Positions 39,001-48,100 of a DNA stretch of 64,000 nt are shown here, piece after piece (within the stretch, counting starts at the first letter, position 1; each line of letters begins with the position of its first letter). The position numbers were made by a program, and so were the translations under genes. The stretch comes from Apus apus. Its lineage: Eukaryota > Chordata > Aves > Apodiformes > Apodidae. The stretch lies in NCBI RefSeq assembly GCF_020740795.1, contig NC_067285.1, positions 14,252,001-14,316,000 of the forward strand. The letters are read 5' to 3'. The notes beneath the pieces were generated by a model. That model made no database searches and had not been told where the DNA came from. It saw only the letters and a program-made list of their open reading frames with translations.

Positions 39001-39974
39001 CAACTATTATGCTAGGAATAAACCGTCTTTTCTTGCTGGCTTTCAGCTTTAGCTGACCTCTCAGAAATGCAGATAAATTCTGTAGTTACTGAAGAAATGC
39101 AGAAAAGTCCCTTTATTTTGCAAGTTCTGCAACAATTTAAACCTTTTAATGCTGCAACTATACCAAAAGACAGAAAATTATTGTTCTACAGAGCAATAAA
39201 AACAGTAAGCTGCAACATGTTTGAGAGCAGGAAGCATTTAATATTAATTTTAGAACAGATGCCTATGGAATCACCTCTTCCTTTCCCAGGAAACTGAACC
39301 TGAGCCTCTGGTGCACAAGAAGAGGCTCTTACAGCTGTGATAATGGCACAGTAGCTCGCTTTCTCTCTCTTGCTTCCCTCTGTAGATGTGTACTAGCAAG
39401 CGAGCTACAGAACTGCCTCAGCCTCCATAAGGAATCACCGGCCCGCCAGGCCTGCCCTCACCCCGCCGAACAGCTGCCATCCAAGGGCACTCCCTGCCAG
39501 CGAGGGAGCAGCTTCCAGCACAAGCCCCAGAGGCAGCAGCCCCGCCCGGGAGCCGCGGCTCCTCCCCGCCCCCCAGTCCTCTCTAGCGGGGGGAGCCCCA
39601 GCCAAGAACCGCGCACCGCCCTGCTCGCAGGCCGGGCTCCTTCAGGGATCGGGGCAGGAGACGGGGAACAGCAACTAGGAACCAGACCCCCCTCCCTGGT
39701 CTTCTGCCGATATCGCCCCCGGCCCGCTCCTCCCCCCACACCCCCGGTCTCCCAGGGATTTCGGGCACCCCCTCCGAGACCTCTTACCTTCGACGACGCC
39801 GCAGAGGAAGCGGCGGGATCCCAGCGCCGTCTCCGTCTCGGTGTCGGTTTCCTCGCCCCCCGGGACGGGCCCCGCGGCGGCGCCCGGGGGCTCTAAGGGG
39901 GCGCCGGGCACCCCGGCCGGGCTGGGACTTCCCTGGGGCTCCTCCAGCGCCGCCTGCCCCTCCTTCTGCACCAT
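17917..39974 (-). CDS. OGA: OGA (MGEA5), protein O-GlcNAcase, 16 coding exons
   Basis: Encodes a 911-aa O-GlcNAcase (human 916), which removes N-acetylglucosamine from Ser/Thr of nuclear and cytoplasmic proteins by substrate-assisted hydrolysis. All 16 exons join without a frame break. The GH84 catalytic domain spans about residues 56-360. Residues matching the human active site are present: G63, K94, D170/D171 (in LLFDDIDHN), D281 and N309. A low-complexity acidic linker follows (about 395-550, with [19 protein letters not shown]), then the helical stalk that builds the dimer, then the C-terminal acetyltransferase-like domain (about 700-911) ending in ILGRSL. The start ATG gives [12 protein letters not shown], matching human MVQKE. 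Intron 2 uses a GC donor. Introns not listed separately hold only AT-rich sequence. The promoter is a CpG island without a TATA box. The identification is secure. Confidence 0.98.
18818..18977 (-). CDS. OGA: OGA coding exon 15
   Basis: Encodes residues 814-866 ([20 protein letters not shown] to LLSSLKAN) of the HAT-like domain. Confidence 0.98.
18978..20835 (-). other. OGA: OGA intron 14
   Basis: 1.9 kb AT-rich intron. Nothing recognisable beyond splice signals. Confidence 0.7.
20836..21028 (-). CDS. OGA: OGA coding exon 14
   Basis: Encodes residues 749-813 ([32 protein letters not shown] and [12 protein letters not shown]), the core of the HAT-like fold. The donor gttggt is weak but is the only in-frame choice. 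Confidence 0.97.
21784..21869 (-). CDS. OGA: OGA coding exon 13
   Basis: Encodes residues 721-748 ([20 protein letters not shown] to PDLIGD) plus two bases of K749. The segment [10 protein letters not shown] differs from human DDGVGLPFQS. The donor is gtatgt. Confidence 0.95.
21870..23373 (-). other. OGA: OGA intron 12
   Basis: 1.5 kb AT-rich intron. No repeat family, RNA gene or open frame of note was seen. Confidence 0.7.
23374..23478 (-). CDS. OGA: OGA coding exon 12
   Basis: Encodes residues 686-720 ([20 protein letters not shown] to YFPKDE), the entry to the acetyltransferase-like domain. It is 35 whole codons. Confidence 0.98.
23825..24165. promoter_or_regulatory. CpG-rich islet inside OGA intron 11
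   Basis: Roughly 20 CpGs in 340 bp, within introns otherwise nearly CpG-free. They include GCTGCGCGCGCAG near 23848, GCGTGCGCGCA near 24051 and an NRF1-like CGCATGCGCG near 24146. CpG survival in a vertebrate intron suggests germline hypomethylation, as at a minor promoter or enhancer, or a recent insertion. No transcript evidence is visible. Confidence 0.4.
24348..24433 (-). CDS. OGA: OGA coding exon 11
   Basis: Encodes residues 657-685 ([20 protein letters not shown] to AGEFQ), the end of the stalk. The acceptor is acag and the donor gtatca. Confidence 0.97.
24434..27927 (-). other. OGA: OGA intron 10
   Basis: 3.5 kb AT-rich intron with A-runs (25369-25382, 27176-27268). A GCATGCGCA word at about 27421 is an isolated NRF1-like site. 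No transposon was recognised. Confidence 0.6.
27176..27268. repeat. A-rich low-complexity tract
   Basis: About 90 bp of A-runs separated by single C or G bases. Simple sequence in OGA intron 10. Confidence 0.8.
27928..28102 (-). CDS. OGA: OGA coding exon 10
   Basis: Encodes residues 599-656 ([15 protein letters not shown] to KSFVQWL), stalk helices. Reading on past the gtaggt donor stays open for ten more codons, matching the way the mammalian short isoform is made. Confidence 0.98.
28474..29084 (-). CDS. OGA: OGA coding exon 9 (disordered linker and stalk start)
   Basis: The largest exon, residues 395-598. It holds S401 (equivalent to the human O-GlcNAcylated S405), the region of the caspase-3 site, an acidic MDMVVEKQ-type linker, and the conserved stalk segment [18 protein letters not shown]. 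Confidence 0.98.
30306..30464 (-). CDS. OGA: OGA coding exon 8
   Basis: Encodes residues 342-394 ([19 protein letters not shown] to VPQQYS). This is the acidic stretch and helix that leave the catalytic domain and enter the stalk. Confidence 0.97.
31013..31297 (-). CDS. OGA: OGA coding exon 7
   Basis: Encodes residues 247-341, including [19 protein letters not shown] with W274, N276 and D281, and N309 in [13 protein letters not shown]. It closes the catalytic domain. Confidence 0.98.
31464..31562 (-). CDS. OGA: OGA coding exon 6
   Basis: Encodes residues 214-246 ([16 protein letters not shown] to GIEVLWT) of the barrel. The intron on its 3' side is only 166 bp. Confidence 0.98.
32597..32768 (-). 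CDS. OGA: OGA coding exon 5 (catalytic Asp pair)
   Basis: Encodes residues 157-213. It contains LLFDDIDHN with D170 and D171, the counterparts of the human catalytic pair D174/D175. Confidence 0.98.
33235..34180 (+). mobile_element. CR1 LINE with internal deletion, in OGA intron 4
   Basis: Plus-orientated, so antisense to OGA. The left part (to about 33730) translates to pieces of CR1 ORF2 between endonuclease and reverse transcriptase, for example [22 protein letters not shown] and [14 protein letters not shown]. It then jumps, missing most of the reverse transcriptase, to the end of the ORF ([31 protein letters not shown]). The usual 3' UTR and the tail ATTCTATGATTCTATGA follow, ending at 34180. 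It is 5'-truncated with several in-frame stops and cannot move. The left boundary is approximate. Confidence 0.9.
34326..34456 (-). CDS. OGA: OGA coding exon 4
   Basis: Encodes residues 114-156 ([19 protein letters not shown] and the KRKLDQ end), part of the GH84 barrel. The donor is gtaagt. Confidence 0.98.
35658..35755 (-). CDS. OGA: OGA coding exon 3
   Basis: Encodes residues 81-112 with [19 protein letters not shown], including the substrate-contacting K94. Confidence 0.98.
36069..36120 (-). CDS. OGA: OGA coding exon 2 (GC donor)
   Basis: Encodes [16 protein letters not shown] (residues 64-79), barrel strand 1 and the following helix. The exon ends AG and is followed by gcaagt, a non-canonical GC donor; no GT option keeps the frame. 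Confidence 0.97.
36121..39787 (-). other. OGA: OGA intron 1
   Basis: 3.7 kb AT-rich intron. It holds short C-runs and T-runs near 38340-38392 and no recognisable element or exon. Confidence 0.7.
39788..39974 (-). CDS. OGA: OGA coding exon 1
   Basis: Encodes residues 1-62, a Gly/Pro/Ala-rich leader that is little conserved, then RRFLCGVVE, the start of the GH84 barrel, plus one base of active-site Gly63. The donor is gtaaga. Confidence 0.97.
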
Positions 39975-40259
39975 CCTGCCGCCCGCCGCCAGGACCCCCG
40001 CTCGCTGGGCCGGGCCGAGCCGAGCCAACCCGCGGCCTTCCTCTCTCCTCTGCTCACCCCCTTTGTCTCCGCCGCTCCAGGCCGCCGCCGCCGCCGCTTC
40101 CTGTTTACGGCGCCCTGCGCCTGCGCGGGGAACCGGCCCCAACCGGTCGGCACCGCTCTGCCCGCAGCCGCGCCGCGCCGAGGCGCGCGAAGGGCCGGCC
40201 GGGGGCGCCGCTGCCTCCGCGGGGAAGAAACAACGCGGGCCTCCGCGGGGCCGAGCAGC

Positions 40260-40283
40260 CCCGTCCCGTCCCGTCCCGTCCCG
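40260..40283. repeat. (CCCGT)n tandem repeat
   Basis: 4.8 perfect copies of CCCGT inside the OGA CpG island, about 290 bp upstream of the start codon. Confidence 0.9.
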
Positions 40284-41689
40284 CCGCGCCGCCCGGACCG
40301 CGCCGCTGGAGCGGGAGCGAGGGACGGAGGAGCGGGAGCCGCCTCAGGGAACGGGCGGGCGGAGCGGCTCGCGCAGGGCGCACGCGCGGGACGCGGAAGC
40401 GCGCGCACTGCGCCTGCTCGGGGGGGGCGGCGGGGGGAGGAGCGCGGCTGCGCCGGCCCAGCGCGCGTGCGCGGAGAGCCCGCCGCGGCCCTCCCGTGCG
40501 CATGCGCGGGAGGCCCCGGGAAAGGGGCGGGGCGTCGCGCAGGCGCGGGGGGCGGGGGCCGCGCACGCGCCGTGGGCTCGGTGTGGGAAAGCGGGGCGGG
40601 GTGGTGCGCGCTCCCGCGCTCGCGGAGCTGCGGCCTCGGGGGGGCGGGAACCCGCGGAGCTGCGCGCGCCCGCGGTCCCGGCCGGTGCGGGGCTGGGAAG
40701 CTGCGACCGCCCGTCCGAGCACCGCAGAGGCGCGGCCCAGGGTCCGACCGCAGCTCCGGCCTGGGGGCAGCGTGTGGGGCTGGGAGCAGCAGGTGCCCAG
40801 AGCACGAGTCGGAGGGCTGGGGAGGCCCCCCGTGAGGCTGTAGGGCGAGGCCGGTGAGGTGGCCCCTCCAGCCCCCCCAGCCCCGGGGCTGGTGCCAGCC
40901 GACAAGCAACCAGTAAGGAAGAAGCTGCCGAAAAGCCCAGCCTGTGAGGAAGGGCTGGAGGAGGTTATAGACAGCACAGCAGCCATGTCGTGTTCCAGCC
41001 AAAGCGAAACAAAATTAATAAAAACGGATTAAAAACGTCCCCTGCTGATTTGGATGTGATTCACCCCTACCCAGCCCACTCGGCTTTCCCAAAACCTTCC
41101 CTTGCAGTTTTGAAGTCGGCTCGCTGCTCTTCCAGCTTATTTCTACTGATCTCTGGGCATGAGGCGAATCCCAGCCTGGCTGCTTTCCTGGCTCCGTCCG
41201 TACCCATGCTCAGGAAGCTGCAGCAAGGCCCCAGCCAAGGAGCATCTCTAGTTACCATCACATCCAATCTAAAGCTCTCAAAAAGCAAGAGAGCAAAAAT
41301 AGAAATTGCTCTGCTACCATAAACAGTAACTAGCTAAGTTAGATTAATATGCAATAAGATTTCATGGAAGAGTTAGGAGAAACGCACAGAATTTGGGTGA
41401 AAAACATACAGCCATATGCAGAGCTGGGCGGTGGGCTGCCAGGTCAGGCATCATGCTCACAGCTTTGATCAATCCAAGGTAATCTTGCAGTAGCAGTTCC
41501 CCAGTGCTGGAAATCTCCCTTTGTACAAGATGTTTGTGTATCTAGGCAGTATTCAGGATGCTGGAATGACTCACTGCCCCAGGCTGCATCAGCTGCCTCA
41601 CCCGCTCAGCTGCTTTCACACATAACTACTATTCCTTTTTCATTCTGAAAGTCAGGAAAAAGATTACTTGAATCAACACAAGACCCTTT

Positions 41690-41860
41690 TCCAAGGACTC
41701 ATCAGCTCTTACCTCTGTTCTCAGCAGACACAACAACTTTGCTTGTTACTCACCTTTAAATGCCACATCCTAACAAAGAGGCACCTGGTCCCAAGTCCTA
41801 CCTCACTCAGCAACTTCTCGTAACAAGCTCATGACACCCCTGAAGGGACTGATCTAATTC
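41690..41860 (+). repeat. diverged direct repeat, copy A
   Basis: Shares words in order with copy B at 42590-42805: TTTCCAAGGAC, then TAAATGCCACATCC, CACCTGGTCCCAAG and ACAAGCTCATGACA/ATAAGCTGAAACAC. Identity is high over about 45 bp and lower around it. It is either a local duplication about 950 bp apart or two copies of an old unclassified interspersed repeat. Confidence 0.65.
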
Positions 41861-42589
41861 TCAGCCTCTTCCCCAAGGGCCTGTCCCAGGGAAGAGTCAA
41901 GCAAATTCTTTTCTGGCTCCCAGGGAACCAGCTGCCCTCCCTGCCCCATAGCTACTGTCAACAATCCCTGCACAAACATATTCCCATTTGGTGTGAAAAG
42001 GCTATGGAAGCATTTGAAGGCTGAGTGAACCTTTTTTCCTCTTGTCACCTGAATCCCTTTCCTGCCCTTTTCCTTGGGGAGGGCACAAGGAACCCCATCC
42101 ATGGCTCACAGCATCCCTGTTCCACCAGAGGGCATGTCAAGCCTGCAGATGGTATCACACAAAATAGCAACCAGCCAAGCAGAGCTCACAAGGAATAGGA
42201 TATACTGGAAAGGGTGGGGTAGAGAGGAAAACACACTCAGGCCCATTCAAACTCCTTTACACCTGGGTGATTGCCAGCAGGTCGGAAAGGTCCCTGGAGA
42301 GCCAGAGGCTCTGGTAAGAGCAGACTTGCAGCTTTCCAAGGCCCACAATACTAAATCCTCTCATAGCCAGAGCCCATTATTTTAAGATGTTTGGGTCTCC
42401 AGGCAGCTCTATGCACTGAGCCTTCAGTTCCTGGACACTATCCTGCATAACACTGGAAAGTGTTACTGGCCCACATCAGGTCCACTGTCCTGTTGTTCTG
42501 CTGATTTCTTACTTGTCTGCTTCTTTTCTCCTCTTTAAAGGCGATTTCCACTTCAAGCCATTTTTTCCCCAGTTCTCAAGGCTGCAATT

Positions 42590-42805
42590 TTCCAAGGACC
42601 AGCAGCTGCCCATCAGTTCACATCCCTATGGAAATCCCTTTCTAGTCCATACCTACCTCTCTAAGGCAGTAGTTGACCATCTTCCTGTTACCTCAGCCTT
42701 AAATGCCACATCCAAACAAAAGCCACCTGGTCCCAAGCTTGGGTTCACCTAGCAGCATATCATGATAAGCTGAAACACACCTGACAGTCCCCAATCCTGA
42801 GACCT
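42590..42805 (+). repeat. diverged direct repeat, copy B
   Basis: Partner of copy A. The best-matching segment is TAAATGCCACATCCAAACAA followed by CCACCTGGTCCCAAGC at about 42702-42738. It is longer than copy A because of insertions between the shared words. Confidence 0.65.
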
Positions 42806-43084
42806 GACACACCTGTTGTAAGACCCTGCTAGCCTAAAGCCTTTTAGCAGGGAAAAGACTATCTTTACAGCATCATCAATGTCATGGCCAGGCTGTTTGG
42901 GATGCTAACCAGTTCAGTGCACACCCTGTCTCCCATGCCATTTCTCATAGCACCCATGCAGAACACCATGCAGCACCCCAAAAAGGCTGCCAATGCCCTG
43001 CAGAGCCCCTCAGCCCCTGCCCCCACCCAGATGGCTGACAGATGCAAAGACATAACGGTGGTGTGCATAGCGATTGTGGTTAGA

Positions 43085-43155
43085 TTTTATTGTTTTTTTG
43101 TTGTTGGTTTTTGTTGTTGTTTGGTTTTAACCCATATTATTGTTATAATACAAAA
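43085..43155. repeat. T-rich (GTT)n-like low-complexity tract
   Basis: T-runs interrupted by G (TTGTTGTTGG-type words) followed by an AT-rich stretch. Confidence 0.75.
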
Positions 43156-44611
43156 TATACAGACTGGAGATGCCAAGCGGGTTGTGGGTCACCATGCCCT
43201 GGGGCGGGGGTCACGCCATGCAACCTGCAGCGTGAGGGAGGAGGCAGCATCTGCTCCATGTGGAGGGGTAAGGTGGATGCCCCAGAGAGCCTGGGAGGAG
43301 GGAAAGTGGAAAGAAGGAGATGGGAGGGATAAGGTCAGGATACCTGCCTGCTCAGCCTCACGGCAAACCCAGGAACAGGACTGTGAGATGAATAATGTGT
43401 GGAATGAACCTTAAAAAACACATCACATCTGCAAAGGCCAGGCCAGGGACAGTCCTGCTGGGGAGCAGCCCCATAGCTTTGGCCTGGGGCTCTGGTGGGA
43501 GCTTCTAATGTCTCTGACACCAGGGACTCAGCCTGGATCTGGGGCCTGACCCAGCATGGGTAGCAGTCTTGCTCACCCTTTTCCCACTGACCCCAGACAC
43601 AACAGCTCAGACCAGCCCCGATTGCCCTTGGCTGCTAAGGATGCAGAGGCTGGAGCAGCAGAGCTGGGGGCTGCATCCATCCCCAATGCCTGTGGGATTG
43701 CACAGAGGGGCTTCTGCAGTTGGCATGAGGTCATCAGCCCGGGGGCATCACTGTCCCAGCTACAACTCAGGGGGGTATGCAGGCAGCACAGGCCTGCCCA
43801 CACACATCCAGCTCTGAGGAGCTGGTGGCAAGAAAGATGTGGGGAGCCCCAGGGTGCTGGCTCCATTCCTGGGGTCCCAGGCAGAGTCTCTCACATGGCC
43901 ATGCCAGGAGAAGGGGCTGAGCCCACCCTGCCCCAGGTGACCCTGGCCAGCCCTAGCCTTGTCTTTCTACCCAAAGAGCTGCCAGCTCAGCTGTGCCCCC
44001 AGCAGAGGGCTCTGCCTTGCCACATCGCTTACTCCCCTGCTCCCCAGGGCAGCAGGTAGCCTGGGATGGACCTGGGGAAGATCAGCAGCAATGTCAGGAG
44101 CATGGCTGTGAGGCCCAAGGGCCAGGGTGGCTGCCAGAGCCCAGCACACCTCCCTCTTCCATGTGTCCCCATACCTGGGCCGCTGTGTCCGTGGGGAGCA
44201 GTCGGAAGGGTATCTCTCCATTGAAGCCTCAAAGTGGGTCCCCAAGGTCCCCTGTGTGCCAGCAACCTGAACTCAAGGACAGGGGCTGAGGTTGCAACTC
44301 TCCCAGCCCAGCATCCTCCAATCCTGGGGACCAGTGCCACAAGAAGGCACCTCGGGGTCCCTTCAGTATCCCTTCTCTCCACATCAGACTGAGCCCTCCT
44401 AGGTCTAACCAGTCCCTCTGGGGTCAGGTGCTGCTCCCCACACCTCATGCAGCAATGAACCCTGTGCAGCTACGTTCTCCAGGCACAGCCCTTCTGCCCA
44501 CCCACCAGCCCAGGGGCTGGGTAAGGAGAGCGGCTGTCAGCTCCTGGCTGACATGCTGGTCACACTCCCCAAGGCAGGACATGGCCAGGGCAGGGGAGGA
44601 AGCCGAAGTGC

Positions 44612-45070
44612 TGGTGCCTGTTGCAAGACTTTATTAGTTTATAGACAGACAGCATTGCTGGAGGGTTTGGGCTGGAGCTGGTGCTGCAGGCTCCAGAGGC
44701 TGGGGAGGGCCAGGGGTGGGGGAGCCGTGGCTGCACGGGGTGCTGTGCATGGGGGAAGCCTCTGTTGCAGCCCGAGGCTGCAGCTTCCCCGCCAGGAACA
44801 GGTGCAGGGAGGTCCATCGGGGCCAAACGCTCGCCCCGTGCCAGCCGTGCCCATGCTCCAACATCCAGGAGCACCTGCTTGGGATCCCCGAGGAAAATGG
44901 AGCTGGCCCAGAGGGGAGATCCTGGTGCTGACTGCATCTGCAGGACGGGAGGCCCCTTCCCGCGGGGGTGTCTGTGCAGCCGGCAGAGGGCAAGCTCAAA
45001 GGAAAAGTCAAGAGAGAAGCAGGTTCTGGGCCTGGTGGCAGGAGAGCTCAGCTGGAGGCAGTTCCGGGAG
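44612..45070 (-). other. KCNIP2: KCNIP2 3' untranslated region
   Basis: From the KCNIP2 stop to about 20 bases past an AATAAA on the minus strand (44630-44635). It is shorter than the human KCNIP2 3' UTR, so longer forms using later signals are possible. Confidence 0.6.
44630..44635 (-). terminator. KCNIP2: KCNIP2 polyadenylation signal AATAAA
   Basis: TTTATT on plus, about 440 bases after the KCNIP2 stop codon. Confidence 0.6.
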
Positions 45071-45118
45071 CTAAATCACGTTGTCAAAGAGCTGCATGGA
45101 CCGCATGATGTTCTCGTC
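45071..45118 (-). CDS. KCNIP2: KCNIP2 coding exon 9 and stop
   Basis: Encodes [15 protein letters not shown] and a TAG stop, the invariant KChIP C-terminal helix. Confidence 0.97.
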   Translation of the reverse strand, partial: DENIMRSMQLFDNVI

Positions 45119-48100
45119 CTGCAGGGAGGAGGTGGGAAGTGGGCAGGTTGGGCATGGAACAGCAATCTGGACAGCTTCCCCCAAACCTGATTTTCTGCTC
45201 ATGGCAGGTCTGACCGATGGCAGGTCTGACCCATGGCACCAGAGCCCCAGGGTTTACAGGCAGTTTCCAAGCCCTACCAGGATGCACAGCTCTCATCTGC
45301 ACAGGGATGCCAGCACAGATCCCAAAGCAGAGCCCTAGCCTTTCCCCTGGGAGCCATACCTTCACCGCCTATCTGTGAGGAGGGCCATGGGGGAACAGGA
45401 ACAGGGGTCACCACAGTACAGGGAGACAGCCCAGCCCCAGAGTAGAGCTGCTGGTGGCTTTACCTTCTGGCAGGACTCTAAAAACTCCTCAATTGTCACC
45501 ACACCATCCTTGTTTCGGTCCATTTTCTGCAGACAAACACAGCACAGGGGGTATGACGGGGACAACCCCAGACCCAGGGAGAGCCCAGCCCACCCTCTGC
45601 CCAGGTCCTGCAGGTCTGGACACAGCACACCCCTGCCCCAGCCATTGCCAGGCACCTGGAGGGACCAGGAGGGCCTCCAGCACAGCCCTGCTTCGTCCCC
45701 AGAGTGGGATTTTTTTATCCTGTAGTATGCCAGGTTTTGGGCAGTCGTTGGCTCTGTGCTGGAGCTCTGCTTCCCCAGGACGTGCTCTGCTCACCTGGAA
45801 GAAGTTCTCCACATGCTCCCGGGGCGCTTCCTCCCGCATGGCCGGGTATGTGTATTTGCCCATCATGTCATAGATGGACTTCATGATGTCCAGCATTTCC
45901 TGAAGGGAAGGGGAGTGGGGTTGCAGGGTCAATACAGGGTTCTGCCTGTGCCTAGTCCTCAACCCACCCCTTTTTCATGATGCTCCCAAAAAAATAGCTC
46001 AAGTGTGCTTCTGCTGGCTCCATGAACAGTGTGAGCCTGTTTGTGTGCCTGCATGTGTGATGGAGGCCCAAAGAAGCACACCCCTCATCCATCCTCCACC
46101 CCAGAGATGCATATGTGCTAGGGGTCCAGGAGAGACCTGTCTGTAAAGCTGAGCTCAGTAAATATTGATGCTCTCAGCTCTCCTCCAGAGCTCAGCCAAT
46201 GTCCCCAAGTCCTGCCCTCTTCCCTACCAAGTGAAGACCTGCTCTAGCCCTGAAGACCAGCCTGAAACCCCCCATCTGACCTCTTTGGTGATGCAGCCAT
46301 CTTTGTTCAGGTCATAGAGATTGAAGGCCCAGTTCAGGCGATCATCAATGGTGCCCCGCAGGATGATGGACAGCCCAGACACAAAGTCCTGCAAGGACAG
46401 GCAAGGCAGGTAGATGGGAGTTAGAGTCATGAAGGGTTTCATGGACACAGAGGGCACAGCCCTGCTTGTCCCTCTCTCAGAGGGGGAAGTCAGCTCCAAA
46501 GCAGCTGTTCCTCAGGGCTAGACTGGTAAGGAGAATGCCAAGTATCAAAAAGAGCCTGGGGAAAATGGATCGCTTGTCCCCAGATATGTCCCACACTAGT
46601 CCCTCGGGTCACAGCACCCAAAAGGACTACATGCATCAGGACCTGCTGTTCGGCCAAAGCCTTAAGAAGACCCAGCTGTGGCTGTGCCTGCCAGTCTGGG
46701 TACCTGTAAGACACTAGTCAGAAAATACAGAAAGCCCCCTTTTTGTGGTTTTTCACTGTTTTTCCACTGCCTCTGGGAATTTAATAAAGTCCACCAGCCC
46801 CTGCAAAGCTCTCCATCCATCTGCAACAGCAACACTGCTCAGCCCAGCCAACAGCAGCTGAAGGGACTTGCCCTCCTTACCCCACTTCCATTCCCTCCTC
46901 GGCCACAGCTCACCTCGAAGCTGACAGAGCCATCATGGTCGGTGTCAAAGGCATTGAAGAGGAAGGTGGCATACGTGCTGGAGTCTGGGGGAAGACAGAC
47001 AGTGTGAGGGTGCTGTGTGTGACCCCCTGCCCCATGGAGGCACCCATGGCAGGGCATGGAGATGAGGACAGTGATAGGCACTCACCTCCCTGTGGGAAGA
47101 ACTGTGAATAGATCTGCTTGAAGTTTTCTTCATTGACGATGCCACTCGGGCACTCCTGTCAGGACAAGCCACAGCATCACCTCCACATTGCAGAGAGGGA
47201 TTGAGCACTCCCTTAAATCCCTGGGGCTCCCTTGCCTCACCCCCTGACCCTGTGCTGCCTGGTGTGTTGGCTGGTAAGACTGCTTGGAGCACCTCCCTGG
47301 TTTTGTGGGCTGCACCTCTTACTGGAGGAACTCTGCATCCCAGGCACCCACAGAGGGGGCTCTCTGCACCCAAGGGACGGAGCACAGGATCAGGCCTCCC
47401 CACTGAGCTCCCTGGAGGTAGGATCAGGCCATAGCCTGATATAAACTTCAACCACAAGGTCCCAAAGCCTTTGCAAACCCCAGGCACCACTGGGTATGAA
47501 GCACTCTACCAGGTGGACATGACATTGGAGGCAGAGGCTAGCAAAGCTGGTCAAGGGGTACTCACGTTCTTGAAGCCTCGGTACAGGACCTGTAGCTCTT
47601 TGCGGGTGAACTTGGTCTGCTCCTGGAGCTGCTCCAGCCCCTCAGGGCGGTGGCAGACGGTGGAGAGCTCAAACTCATCCTCAACGCTGTCTGCAAGGAA
47701 CCCAGGGGAAGAGAGGGCAGCTGAGGCCAGCACCATCCTGCCCTGCTATGCCAGGGGACAGGAGAAGCACCTTGCGCAGCACACTCCATCCTCTCACACC
47801 TGCCCAGGGTGACACGTTTTTGGGGTGCCCACTCAGCTGGAGATAGGTCTATGCCAGCAGGGGATACTCAGACACCCTGGGGGCAGACCAGCAGCTGACA
47901 CTAAGCAACAACATCCTCAGCCTCTGGCACAGCCCATACTGGTCAGAAAGGGGGTGTGAAATCCCCCCACTGCTGAGAGGCCCCTGCCTGCCCTTCTCCC
48001 CCCAGGACAGGCATCTGCTCCCTGGAGCCAAGACCCTGAACATCCTGCAGGTCTGTGTCCAGCAGGAGAGCTTACCCCCAGAACTCCAACTCAAATGCCT

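Larger units (their letters stand above)
39430..40830. promoter_or_regulatory. OGA: OGA promoter CpG island
   Basis: About 1.4 kb of very CpG-dense sequence over OGA exon 1 and upstream, with no TATA box. Probable start region is 40.0-40.15 kb on the minus strand, next to an ETS-like ACAGGAAGCGG (40091-40101). NRF1-type sites cluster here: a perfect GCGCATGCGC palindrome at 40498-40507 and near matches at 40113, 40463, 40537 and 40561. The arrangement fits a ubiquitously active promoter. Transcription start positions are inferred. Confidence 0.8.
40830..44610. other. OGA-KCNIP2 intergenic region
   Basis: Upstream of OGA and downstream of KCNIP2. Open frames here do not resemble known proteins and have no convincing splice context. 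It contains a diverged direct duplication and a T-rich run. Confidence 0.6.

Noticed and set aside
39841-40857. 338-codon open frame on the plus strand over the OGA promoter
   Set aside because: It is a by-product of extreme GC content with few stop codons, is antisense to OGA exon 1, has Arg/Ala/Gly/Pro-only composition and no family resemblance.
39893-41002. 369-codon minus-strand open frame over the same CpG island
   Set aside because: Same composition effect. It runs through the OGA 5' region in a different frame from MVQKE and has no homology.
42884-43414. 176-codon plus-strand frame with a hydrophobic middle
   Set aside because: The hydrophobic part is the translation of a T/GTT-rich run. 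There is no homology or splice evidence.
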